A stretch of DNA of 64,000 nucleotides from Piliocolobus tephrosceles (GCF_002776525.5 NC_045441.1:125309610-125373609), one strand, 5' to 3'. Shown: positions 10,185 to 20,230, counted from the stretch's first letter. Notes: generated by a model from the sequence alone, not told the origin. Translations and numbers: made by a program.

Positions 10185-11200
10185 CTTTGTGGTTTTATCT
10201 GTCACTGGTCTTTGATGATGGTGACGTACTGATGGGGTTTTGATATAGGTGTCCTTCCTGTTTGATAGGTTTCCTTCTGACTGTCAGGACCCTCAGCTAT
10301 AGGTCTGTTGGAAATTGCTTGAGGTCCACTCCAGACCCTGTTTGCCTGGGTATCAGCAGCAGAGGTTGCAGAAGATAGAATATTGCTGAACAGCGAGTGC
10401 ACCTGTCTGATTCTTGCTTTGGAAGCTTCCTCTCAGGGGTGTACTCCACCCTGTGAGGTGTGGGGTATCAGACTGCCCCTAGTGGGGGATGTCTCCCAGT
10501 TAGGCTACTCAGGGGTCAGTGACCCACTTGAGCAGGCAGACTGCCCCTTCTCAGATCTCAACCTCCGTGTTGGGAGATCCACTGCTCTCTTCAAAGCTGT
10601 CAGACAGAGTCGTTCGCGTTTCACAGGCTTCTACTCCTTTAGCTGAGCCCTGTCCCCAGAGGCGCAGTCTACAGAGACAGGCAGGTTTCCTTGAGCTGCT
10701 GTGAGCTCCACCCAGTTCCAGCTTCCCAGCGGCTTTAGTTACCTACTTAAGCCTCAGCGATGGCGGGCGCCCCTCCCCCAGCCTCGCTGCTGCCTTGCGG
10801 TTAGATTGCCGCAGACTGCTGTGTTAGCAAGGAGAGAGGCTCCGTGGGCATGGGACCCTCCCGGCCAGGTGTGGGATACAATCTCCGGTGTGTCGGTGTT
10901 ACAGCGCAGTATTGGGGTGGGAGTTACCCGATTTTCCAGGTGTTGTGTGTCTCAGTTCCCCTGGCTAGGAAAAGGGACTCCCTTCCCCCTCGCGCTTCCC
11001 AGGTGAGGCGATGCCTCGCCCTGCTTCAGCTCTCGCTGGTCGGGCTGCAGCAGCTGACCCGCATGGATTGTCCGGCACTCCCGAGTGAGATGACCCCAGT
11101 ACCTCAGTTGAAAATGCAGAAATCACCGGTCTTCTGTGTCGCTCGCGCTGGGAGATGGAGACTGGAGCTGTTCCTATTCGGCCATCTTGCTCCGCCCCCT
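10185..11200 (-). promoter_or_regulatory. L1 5' UTR internal promoter with YY1 site
   Basis: About 1.02 kb, CpG-containing and GC-rich compared with its AT-rich surroundings. The first bases on the minus strand hold AAGATGGCC (11188-11180), the known YY1 site that fixes L1 transcription start. The young-L1 5' UTR is known to carry sense and antisense Pol II promoters; the antisense side overlaps the ORF0 relic at 10760-10804. Its length is somewhat greater than the roughly 0.9 kb human 5' UTR. Confidence 0.88.
10760..10804 (+). pseudogene. ORF0: Antisense ORF0 remnant, stopped after 14 codons
   Basis: ORF0 is a primate L1 protein of about 71 residues encoded antisense in the 5' UTR, known in human and chimpanzee. 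Here the ATG and first codons (MAGAPPPASL) are present at the expected place, but the frame reads LPCG and then TAG at 10802-10804. The peptide would be 14 residues. A longer frame on the same strand (10701-11006) starts at GTG and is not ORF0. Either the stop is specific to this copy or ORF0 is not open in this lineage. Confidence 0.65.
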
Positions 11201-13225
11201 ATGTCTTCTTTTAAGAAATGTGTATTCAGAAACTTTGCCCACTTTTCAACGGGGTTATTTGTTTTTGTCTGTTACTTGAGTTTCTTGTATATTCTGAATA
11301 TTAGTCCCTTATCTGATGAATTGTTTGCAAATATTCTCTCCCATTGAACAGGATGTCTCTTCACTCTGTTGATTTTTTCCTTTGCTTTTCAGAAGTAAGC
11401 TTTTTAGTTTACTATAGTTCCATTTGTCTGTTTGTGTTTTTGTCACCTGTGCTTTTGCAGTCTTCGCCATAAAATATTTGCTTAGGCCAATGTCCTGAAG
11501 TGTTTCTCCTGTGTTTATTCAGGTACTTTTATAGTTTTGGGTCTAAACTTGAAGTATTTAATCCATTTGGAGTTGATTTATGTTTATGGTGAGAGTTAGG
11601 GGTCTAGTTTCATTCTTCTGCATATGAATATTCCATTTTCCCAGCACCATTTATTGAAGAAGATGACCTTTCCCCAGTGTATGTTCTTGACTCCTTTGTT
11701 GAAAATGAGTTGGCCATAATACATGGATTTATTTCTGGCATCTCTATTCAGTTGGGTTATGTGTGTATTTTTATACCAATACCATGCTGTTTTTGTTACG
11801 ATAGTCTTGTAATATATTTGGAAGTCAGGTATTGTGATGCCCCTAGCTTTATTCATTTTTTCTCAGGATTGCTTTGGCTATTCAGGCACTGTTTGATTCC
11901 ATAAAAAATTTAGGACTGTTTTTCTCTTTCTGTGAAGAGGGATGCTGCATTGAATCTATAAATTGCTTTGGGGAGTGTTGCTGTTTTAACAATATTAATT
12001 CTTTCAACCCATGAGCATGAAATATCTTTTCATTTTCTGATTGTTCTCTTCAATTTCTTTCATCACTGATTTTTAATTATCTTTCTATAGACCTTTCACT
12101 TCTTTTATTACATTGATTCCTAGGTATTTAATATTTTTGTAGCTATTGTAAGTGGGACTGCTTTCTTGATTTTTTAAATATTGTTTACTATTGGTATATG
12201 TAAATAGTACTAATTTTGTATATTGATTTGTATCCTGCAACTTTACTGAATTTATTTATCAGCTTTAAAAGTTTTTTTGATGGCGTCTTTAGGTTTATTT
12301 TTTAGGTGTAAGATCACGTTATCTGCAACCAAGGCTAATTTGATATCTTCCTTTCCATCTTGGATGACCTTTATTTCTTTCCCTTGCTTAATTGCTCTGA
12401 CTAGAAGTTCTAGTGCTATGTTGACTATGAGTGGTGAAGGCATGTGTCTTTCTCTTGCTTCAGTTCTTAGAGGAAAGGCTTTTGACTTTTCCCCATTCAG
12501 CATAATGTTTGCTGGGGTTTGTCATATATAGAGTTTATTATTTTGAGGTATGTTCCTTCTATATCTACTCTGTCAAGAATTTTCAACATGAAGGGAAGTT
12601 GAATTTTGTCAAATGCTTTTCTGTGTCTATTGAGATGTTCATATGATTTTTTTGTCCTTTGTTCTATTGATATGATGTATCACATCTATTGATTTTGTAT
12701 ATGTTGAATCATTCTTGCATCCCTGGTATAAATCCTATTTGATCATGGCATATTATCTTTTTGGTATGCTGTTGGATTTAGTTTGCTATGATTTTGTTGA
12801 AGATTTTTCTATCTATGTTCATCAGGGATACTGGGCTTAGTTTGCGTTTTTTTTTTTTTTTTTTTTTTATTATGTCCTTGCCTGGTTTTGGTATCAGCCT
12901 GATGCTGATCTCATAGTATGATTTAGGGAGAATTCTTCCTCTTGCAAATTTTTGGAAGTTTCAGGAGTAGTATTAGTTCTTCTTTATACATTTGGTAGAG
13001 TTTGGCTTTGAATATACCCAGTCCTGGGCTTTTCTTTTTTTGGGGAAACTTCATTACTGATTCAGTCTCACTACTCATTACTGGTCTGTTCAAGCTTTTT
13101 ATTTTTTCTGATTCTATTATGGTAGGTTGTAGGTCTCCAGAAATGTATCCATTTCCTCTAGCTTTTTCAGTTTGATAGCATATGTTGTATATAATAATTT
13201 CTGATGATACTTTCACTTCCAGATA
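11201..13225 (-). pseudogene. Decayed L1 ORF2 remnant lacking the endonuclease domain
   Basis: Translated pieces on the minus strand match ORF2p. At 11596-11856 there is an 86-codon piece with IPDFQIYYKTIVTKTAWYWY. At 12252-12503 there is an RT piece ending in a degraded FADD motif (VADNVILHLKN). At 12923-13216 there is a piece containing SLNRPVMSSE and KKKSPGLG. Order and orientation are as in an intact ORF2, with frameshifts between pieces. A 23-base poly-T lies at about 12847-12869. The endonuclease-coding part is absent. Confidence 0.8.
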
Positions 13226-13665
13226 TAGGAACCCCTTAAATATTTCTTGTAGATCTGGTCTAGTGGCAATGAATACCCTTATTTTTTCCTTGTCTGGAAA
13301 AGACTATATTTCTTTTTCATTTATAAAGGACAACTTTGCAGGTTATAGTATTCTTGGTCAACATTTATTTTTCTTCCAGTGCTTCGAATATATCCTATCC
13401 TCCCATTCTCTTGGCCTGCAATGCTTTTGCTAAGAAATTCACTGTAGTCCCATGAGATTTCTCATATAGATGACTAGATGACTCTTCTCTTCACCTTCTG
13501 AAATACTCCAAATTTGTATATTTGGCTGCTTTATGGTGTCCCATATGCAATGTTGGCTTTCTTCTTTCTCTTTGTTTTTAGAATTATCTTCTTGTCTTTA
13601 ACTTTTGAAAATTTGTCTATAATGTTCCCTGGAGAAACTTTATGGGTTGTATCTACTTGGGAATC

Positions 13666-14243
13666 TGCATTAGGCCATTCTTGCATTGCTATAAAGAAAT
13701 ACCTGAGACTGGGAAATATGTAAGAAAAGAGGTTTAATTGGCTCACTGCTCTGCAGGCTGTGCAGGAAGTATAGCTCCAGTATCTATTTCTGGGGAGGCC
13801 TCAGGGAGCTGCTTTACCTGTGCTAAGAGGCAAAGCGGGAAAAGGCAACTCACATGGCTAAAACAGGAGAGAGAGAGAGAGAGAGAGAAAAGAAGAAGAC
13901 GAAGACGAAGACGAAGAAGAAGAAGAAGGAGGAAGAGGAGGAGGAGGAGAGGAGGAGGAGGAGGAGAGGAGGGAGGAGAAGAAGAAAGGCGAGGAAAGGA
14001 GGAGAGGAGGAGAGAAGGAGAGAAGAGAGAAAGAGAGAAAGAGGAGAGATATAGACTTTTTAACAGCCAGGTCTCATGAGAACTCACTCTCATTGTGAGG
14101 AGAGCACCAAGGGGATGGTGCTAATCCATTTATGAAAAATCCACCTCCATGATTCAATCAACCCCCACCAGGCCCCACCTCTAATGCTAGGGTTTACAAT
14201 TCAACATGAGATTTGGGCAGACACACATATTCAAACTATATCA
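13666..14243 (-). mobile_element. MaLR LTR (MST/MLT1-like) with internal purine microsatellite
   Basis: Starts TGCATTAGGCCATTCTTGC and ends AACTATATCA, the antisense form of a MaLR LTR. The flanks are gaatc before and ggagtc after, approximately a 5-bp duplication. It interrupts the old L1 ORF1. The LTR body is complete but expanded by the purine tract at 13864-14052. Confidence 0.8.
13864..14052 (+). repeat. Purine-only microsatellite (GA/GAA/GGA)
   Basis: About 190 bp of almost pure A/G on the + strand, mixing GA, GAAGAC, GAA, GGA and GAG units. It lies inside a MaLR LTR at a place normally holding a short 'gagagag' run, so it grew from that seed. It is open in several frames only because purine repeats lack stop codons. 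Confidence 0.9.
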
Positions 14244-14810
14244 GGAGTCTGGGCTTCCTGTATCTGGATGTGTAAATCTTTTGCCACACTTTAGAAGTTT
14301 AAAGCCATTATTTCAATAAATAGTTTTTTTTTTTTTAATGCCTTTGCTCTTCTCTTCACCTTCTGAAATACCCCAGATTTGTATATTTGGCTGCTTTATG
14401 ATGTCCCATATGCAATGTTGGCTTTCCACTTTCTTTTTTTTTTTTTTCTGATTGGGTTACTTCAGACACCTGTATTAATGTTTCTTCTGCTTGATCTATT
14501 GTTTAAGCTGTTGAATGTATTTTTAATTTCATTCATTGAATTATTCAGTTCCAGGGTTTCTTTTAGGTTCTTTTTTATGGCATCTATCTCTGATAAATTT
14601 CTCATTCATATCCTGAATTTTTTTCTAATACTTTTGTATTTTTTATCTGTGTTTTCAATATCTCACTGAGCTTCTTTAATATCATTATTTTGAATTATTT
14701 TCCAAGCATTTCATAATATTTTTCCATTGAAATTTGTTGCTAAAAAATTATTGTGTTCCTTTGGAGTTGTCATATTTTCTAGATCTTTAAATGTTTCTTC
14801 TGTCCTTACT

Positions 14811-16520
14811 TCAATATGTGCACATCTAGTGTAACAATCATGTCTTCCAATTTTTTGAATTGGTTTTTGTAGGGGAAGATTTTTCTTAAAGCTGTATCTA
14901 TGGTGTTGGTTGTGTAGGGCACATTAGGTGTGAATCTGGATGTGTACAGTAGTGTAGTCTCTAAATGATTTATTTGGCTGTAAATAGCATCAGTGGTGTC
15001 TGTCATAACCTCAGTGGCTTAGGCTGTGGTTATTAGTAGAGGCTGAGATGAAACTTTGCTGGGGTGAGGGATGCTAAATGAGCCAGTCCTTGGGTCCTAG
15101 TTGCGGCAGCAGTGGGTGGAGCATGGCTTTCTTTGCTCCTCTGGTCAATGAATGCAGGCGTGTGGTAGGCTAATTCTTGGGCCTCCAGGCAGCTTGCTTG
15201 GGTGTGGTAGTGTCAATGGTTGACTGGGTGAGTGAGAGGCTGCCTGGACCCCTGGGTAGTATGTATAGGCAATGACAGTAGAAATAGCTAGACAATACTT
15301 GGCCTCCCTGGGCAGCACATACTGGTGTTAGTAGTGGCTGCAGTGGACTGGATGGGCCGGCCTCCAAGCCTGCAGGTGTTGGGTGTGGGTGGGTGCTGAT
15401 AGTGGTAATGGCAGTAGGTTGGGTGGGCCTGTCCTCAGGCCCTGGGGAAGAGTGCAGATGCCAGTGGTGGTGATCTCCAGGTTGCCAGATGACATGCTTT
15501 GGCACCAGTGGCACCAGTTCTGTGCCTGTTGTTAAGTCTGCTGGTGGTGTGCCCATGGTAATTGGTGGGGTGGGGTCGGGGAATCCCCAGGCCTCTGGGC
15601 AGTGTGCTTGGCCACTGTGGGTGACAGTGCCAGACTGGGTAGGTCTGTCCTTAGGCCCCCCCAGTGATGTGCATGGGTGCAGGCTGTGGTGGGCTGGCTT
15701 GGGTGATCTCTAGGTCACCAGGAGGCATGCTTGGGAAATGATGGCAGTGGTGGTAATGAGCAGGGTAACTTGTCCTTAGGGTGTGTGCAAATGCACTATG
15801 GTCTTGCTGCTGGTGAGGGTAGGGTTGCTATCAGTGGTAGGCGGCTCTCAGCCTCTGGGGAGTGCACACATATTTTTCTTTTGTCCTGGGGGAAGCCTTC
15901 CAGGTGTGTTGACTGCATCTTCCCTGGACTGTAGGACACTGTATGAGCTAGAATGCTGGACATCCTGCCTAACTGCTGGATCTGCTGGTGTTGCACCACT
16001 GCAGCCCTCTGGGTGGATGCGAGAGGATGTCAGTAGGGCTTCAGGGATATGGAGATGCAGGGGCTGTCAGGATGCAGTCTGGTGGGGTCTGAGCTCTCAT
16101 AATGGTGCTATGCTGTACTTGCTTGGATCTTGGGGGATGTATGGGACCCAGAGTGAGCTCCTTCTCTGGAGTAATGCCATCATTTGAACTCTGGGCTGTT
16201 CACTTTTCCAGTCTCAGGGTCAAGGGGGTCTCCCATGGTTAGGATATCAAGAGCCACAGACAGTATGTGGACTACTAGGGATGTCTCACTTAAGCTTTCC
16301 TCACATTGGAAAGCCTCTCAGAACTCCCAGCTAATCCTGAGCTGGCTGCCTTGCTTTTCGCTCCTTCCGTGCCTCAGGTGTTTTCTGTCAGTTTTCTGCT
16401 GAATTCCGGTGTTCTCTCTCAGATTCTCTATTTGAAGTGTGATTATCTACTCACTATTTTGGTTCTATTTTGTGGAGGAGGTGAGTGCCAGATGCCTCTA
16501 GTCAGTCATCTTGAAGCTAA
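14811..16520 (-). repeat. Old L1 5' UTR with degenerate tandem units
   Basis: GC-richer than the flanks. Between about 15165 and 15800 the + strand repeats a degenerate unit of roughly 60-75 bp, built from 'tcc(c/t)(c/t)aggcc(t)', a 'gca(g/t)...gctt' block and a 'ggtggt.gta(a/t)' block, at least eight times. The 5' end of the element is near 16520 ('gtcatcttgaagctaatcct'). Several frames stay open by chance (for example 128 codons at 15170-15556), with no ORF motif. Confidence 0.6.
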
Positions 16521-16873
16521 TCCTCTTCTATGTATATTTTCTTATAGTTTAAAATATGTTTTAAACATTTTATTTCCTATAAGTATTTAGTCTGGTGGTG
16601 TTTTAAACTTTTTTTTAGCTGAGTCCTTCCTTCAAACAAAACTTTACTTGGAAAGCTGAGTATGTGGAAGCGATATAAGCATAGTTACTTACGCAAAAGT
16701 AAAGGGAGAAGCCTAGGACCTGGTATTTCTCCTGCAGTGGCTCCAAGGTAATGCTATGGAATAGACAGAACTCGACTGCAGGGTATGAAACCACTGCCTA
16801 ACAAAAAAAACCACAATTCTATAAAAACCACAATTCTAATCTAATTAATACTTACAGATAGAATATATGATGT
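16521..16873. other. Unassigned spacer
   Basis: AT-rich sequence between the old L1 and the younger sense L1. I see no repeat, gene or regulatory site in it. Confidence 0.5.
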
Positions 16874-16888
16874 GAAATAAGGATTGAC

Positions 16889-18011
16889 GGAGCCTTCAGA
16901 AATAATGCCACACATCTACAACCATCTGATCTTTGACAAACCTGACAAAAACAAGAAATGGGGAAAGGATTCCCTATTTAATAAATGGTGCTGGGAACAT
17001 TGGCTAGCCATAAGTAGAAAGCTGAAACTGGATCCTTTCCTTACTCCTTATACGAAGATTAATTCAAGATGGATTAGAGACTTAAATGTTAGACCTAATA
17101 CCATAAAAAGCCTAGAAGAAAATCTAGGTAGTACCATTCAGGACATAGGCATGGGCAAGGACTTCATGTCTAAAACACCAAAAGCAACGGCAGCAAAAGC
17201 CAAAATTGACAAATGGGATCTAATTAAACTAAAGAGCTTCTGCACAGCAAAAGAAACTACCATCAGAGTGAACAGGCAACCTACAGAATGGGAGAAAATT
17301 TTTGCAATCTACTCATCTGACAAAGGGCTAATTTCCAGAATCTACAAAGAACTCAAACAAATTTACAAGAAAAAAACAAACAACCCCATCAAAAAGTGGG
17401 CAAAGGATATGAACAGACATTTCTCAAAAGAAGACATTCATACAGCCAACAGACACATGAAAAAATGCTCATCATCACTGGCCATCAGAGAAATGCAAAT
17501 CAAAACCACAATGAGATACCATCTCACACCAGTTAGAATGGCAATCATTAAAAAATCAGAAAACAACAGATGTTGGAGAGGATGTGGAGAAATAGGAACA
17601 CTTTTACACTGTTGGTGGGATTGTAAACTAGTTCAACCATTATGGAAAACAGTATGGCGATTCCTCAAGGATCTAGAACTAGATGTACCATATGACCCAG
17701 CCATCCCACTACTGGGTATATACCCAAAGGATTATAAATTATGCTACTACAAAGACACATGCACACGTATGTTTACTGCGGCACTATTCACAGTAGCAAA
17801 GACTTGGAATCAACCCAAATGTCCATCAGTGACAGACTGGATTAAGAAAATGTGGCACATATACACCATGGAATACTATGCAGCCATAAAAAAGGATGAG
17901 TTTGCGTCCTTTGTAGGGACATGGATGCAGCTGGAAACCATCATTCTTAGCAAACTATCACAAGAAGAGAAAACCAAACACCGCATGTTCTCACTCATAG
18001 GTGGGAACTGA
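16889..18011 (+). pseudogene. L1 ORF2 C-terminal fragment, still open
   Basis: The frame corresponds to about residues 901-1275 of ORF2p, ending FSLIGGN then stop. It includes the cysteine-rich motif CWRGCGEIGTLLHCWWDC. There is no endonuclease or RT domain and no native start; the first ATG is internal (16905). It is a by-product of 5' truncation and not a gene. Confidence 0.93.
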
Positions 18012-18066
18012 ACAATGAGCTCACTTGGACTCGGGAAGGGGAACATCACACATTGGGGCCTATCAT

Positions 18067-18088
18067 GGGGAGGGGGGAGGGGGGAGGG
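18067..18088 (+). other. G-quadruplex candidate in L1 3' UTR
   Basis: Guanine runs of 4, 6, 6 and 3 separated by single adenines, identical in pattern to the minus strand at 5221-5200. This is a conserved L1 3' UTR feature. Confidence 0.85.
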
Positions 18089-18384
18089 ATTGCATTGGGG
18101 AGTTATACCTGATATAAATGATGAATTGATGGGTGCTGACGAGTTGATGGGTGCAGCACACCAACATGGCACATGTATACATATGTAACAAACCTGCACG
18201 TTATGCACATGTACCCTAGAACTTAAAGTATAATAAAAAAATAAATAAATAAAATTGAATTTAATAAGTAAAAAAAAAAAAAAAAAAAAAAAGAAATAAG
18301 GATTGACTCTGTCTTTTCACTCCATGAGTGTTCAGTTAGTACAGTTTACTTCCTTCATGTGTTCCCTCATTTTTCTTTCCTTTC

Positions 18385-18683
18385 TTTTTTTTTTTTTTTT
18401 TTGAGATGGAGTATTGCTCTGTCACTCGGGCTAGAGTACAATGGTGCAATCTCGGCCCACTGCAACCTCCATCTCCTGGGTTCAAGTGATTCTCCGGCCT
18501 CAGCCTCCTGAGTAGCTGCAATTACAGGCACCTGCCACCACGCCCGGCTAATTTTTGTATTTTTAGTAGAGATGGGTTTCGCCATGTTGGCCAGGGTAGT
18601 ATTGAACTTCTGACCTCAAGTGATCTGTCCTCCTTGGCCTCACAAACTGCTGGGATTACAGGTGTGAGCCACCGTGCCTGGCC
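18385..18683 (-). mobile_element. Alu (AluS-like)
   Basis: Complete antisense Alu from poly-T to '...ccaccgtgcctggcc'. A perfect 12-bp target-site duplication, ccctcatttttc, lies at 18364-18375 and 18684-18695; the first copy is separated from the poly-T by a short T/C-rich tail. Confidence 0.93.
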
Positions 18684-18695
18684 CCCTCATTTTTC

Positions 18696-19529
18696 CATTT
18701 GAGGGCATTGCATTAGAGTAATGCTCCCCGCCCCTAAATCTTATTCACTTCTCCAGGGGCTGAGGAGAGGTGTATATATCTGAAAGGTAGTCAAGAGAAA
18801 AGCTGAACATACTGGCTTTATCCTCTCACTCAGTTCCTATCTACGAAGATCTACATTCTGATCTATTATCTGCAAATGCCACAAGGAAGATAGTCATGCA
18901 GGAGTTCTCTGTATTTTTTCAGGTTTGTATGTAAGAAAGTTTAATTCTGGGGAGAATTTTGGGGATGCTCATTTGGACCACATATCAAAGCCACATTCTT
19001 GAATCCATCTTTTATCAGTAACAAAATTACTCAAACGATATTTTGATAGTCATCTCTCAGCTTCTTGGGTATTCTCATCTGGCTTGCTATTCAGATGGAG
19101 AGGAGAGAGCTATTATTATTAGTCCTTAAAGTTCCAACTCATTTTAAAGAATAATTCTTTCCCCATTAAGCTATAATATTACTTTTATTAAATAATAAAT
19201 CCACATGGCTTCAGGATATTCTCTCTATTCCATTTATCTGCCTTCTAATCTCTTGTTATGATATTCACTAAAAAAATTAATACTTAAAACATTCTTTCTA
19301 ATAAACTTTAGAATAATTACATCAAATTCCAAGAAGTTATCTGGCATTTTAAGTTGAGTGATAGGCCTATCGATTCAGAAAACTAAAATGTCTCAATGTT
19401 CAGTCTTATCAATACAGAGAGATGTTACATCTTCATTTGTTTCAATAGCCTAGTTAAATTTTTAAACTTTTATTTCTTAAAATATTCTACTTTAAGTGTT
19501 ATTTTCTAAACGCTTTTAAAAATAGGAAT
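18696..19529. other. Unassigned AT-rich spacer
   Basis: No gene, RNA or recognisable repeat by eye. Confidence 0.45.
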
Positions 19530-20230
19530 GAGTATGGAATTTAATAAAATTTTTGAGATAGTAATTTTCTTTGAACTTTATTTTGTGATGCATAATCTTA
19601 ATAGATTTCTTAATATTGAATATCAAATAATCTTTATACATGTGGATGAACCCTTTTTAATTAAGGCATATAATTCTTTTAATATTGCTGAATTATTATT
19701 TTGGGTTCATGTTGATTTAGGATTTATGATATGGGTTAATGTTGATTTAGGATTCATGTTTTGTGAGAAAAGCGTATGCTTTTTGTATATCTTATTCAAG
19801 TTTAATATGTCACAAAATTATTAAGTGACTTAATATTTTTGCCCTGGAACAGTTCACATAGTAAGGGGATTGATTATCTATGCTTTAAAAACATCAAGAA
19901 TATTGCCATGAAACCATTTGACCTTTTTGGGAGATAGTTCTCTGATAATTTTTCCCTGGTCCGGTTTATTTTAGTATTATTTCACAGTCGGAGAATTCTG
20001 AGTTGATTTCCTATGGTAGATGTTTTAGTACATTTTGTTAATTTAAATATTTTCAAATTTAGCATCATAAAATTGCTCAGAATATTATCTTTTTTTAGAT
20101 ATCTCTGCTATTTTGTTGTAGCCACTTTTCAATCATTTTTTATTTTATTGTTCTCTTAATTATGTCTTGTTTATTTTCTGCAGTGTTCATGATAAATATT
20201 CATGAAATAATTACTTTCTATTTGTTCTCA
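19530..20230 (-). repeat. Ancient L1 ORF2 remnant (L1ME-like)
   Basis: Phrases such as 'gagatagtaattttctttga', 'aatagatttcttaatattga' and 'gcatataattcttttaatat' follow in the order of an antisense ORF2 reverse-transcriptase region, heavily diverged. A 98-codon frame at 19528-19824 is a chance by-product. A roughly 30-bp local repeat ('ttgatttaggatt.atg' twice) lies at 19708-19762. Confidence 0.5.

Larger units (their letters stand above)
5022..11200 (-). mobile_element. L1: Full-length, coding-intact LINE-1 (young Old World monkey L1PA lineage)
   Basis: Autonomous non-LTR retrotransposon, about 6.18 kb, antisense. In element order: a 5' UTR promoter starting AGGGGGCGGAGCAAGATGGCC (11200 downward), ORF1 (10184-9168), a 63-bp spacer, ORF2 (9104-5277), a 3' UTR with a guanine-rich tract, and an A-rich tail of TAAAA-like units. 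Both ORFs are uninterrupted and of the same length as in active human L1. No target-site duplication is visible: the 3' flank is the interior of a duplicated Alu and the 5' flank is the interior of an older L1. Known for the family: transcription from an internal Pol II promoter and integration by target-primed reverse transcription. Inferred: recent, and possibly still competent. Confidence 0.97.
13226..14810 (-). pseudogene. Decayed L1 ORF1 remnant, split by a MaLR LTR
   Basis: 13226-13440 resembles the ORF1 C-terminal domain (compare 9240-9440 of the young copy) and 14250-14800 resembles the coiled-coil part. A 79-bp stretch is present twice, at 13482-13560 and 14347-14425, the first copy lying where different ORF1 sequence is expected. 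No open frame of useful length remains. Confidence 0.65.
11201..16520 (-). mobile_element. Older L1 (L1PB/L1MA-like), 3' truncated and internally deleted
   Basis: Antisense L1 with ORF2, ORF1 and 5' UTR remnants in order. It starts abruptly at 11201 within the C-terminal ORF2 region (matching young-L1 position 5852), so its 3' end (roughly 0.8 kb) and tail are missing. Inside, ORF2 jumps from the start of the RT region straight to the end of ORF1 at about 13225, leaving no endonuclease domain. Many stops and indels show age. A MaLR LTR (13666-14243) is inserted in ORF1. The 5' end is near 16520. Subfamily assignment by eye only. Confidence 0.8.
16889..18292 (+). mobile_element. Young 5'-truncated L1 (Old World monkey lineage)
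   Basis: Contains only the last 1.4 kb of L1: the ORF2 C-terminus, the 3' UTR and a tail. A perfect 15-bp target-site duplication, gaaataaggattgac, lies at 16874-16888 and 18293-18307. It begins at the position equivalent to base 4801 of the intact L1. It is nearly identical to the intact L1 (about ten residue differences in 375) and lies in the opposite orientation. Its tail holds a short non-A stretch between two A-rich runs (18255-18269). Confidence 0.96.

Noticed and set aside
10185..10205. Seven extra N-terminal codons for L1 ORF1
   Set aside because: The upstream start is GTG; the canonical ATG at 10184 gives the usual 338 residues.
10701..11006. 101-codon frame antisense to the L1 5' UTR, considered as ORF0
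   Set aside because: It starts at GTG and is in a different frame from ORF0, whose ATG is at 10760.
13738..14093. Open frames of 66-116 codons rich in Arg/Lys/Glu or Ser/Leu/Pro
   Set aside because: They arise from the purine-only microsatellite, which lacks stop codons, within an LTR.
15170..15556. 128-codon antisense frame as a possible gene
   Set aside because: It lies in the degenerate 5' UTR of an old L1, and its proline/threonine/histidine-rich text comes from the tandem units.
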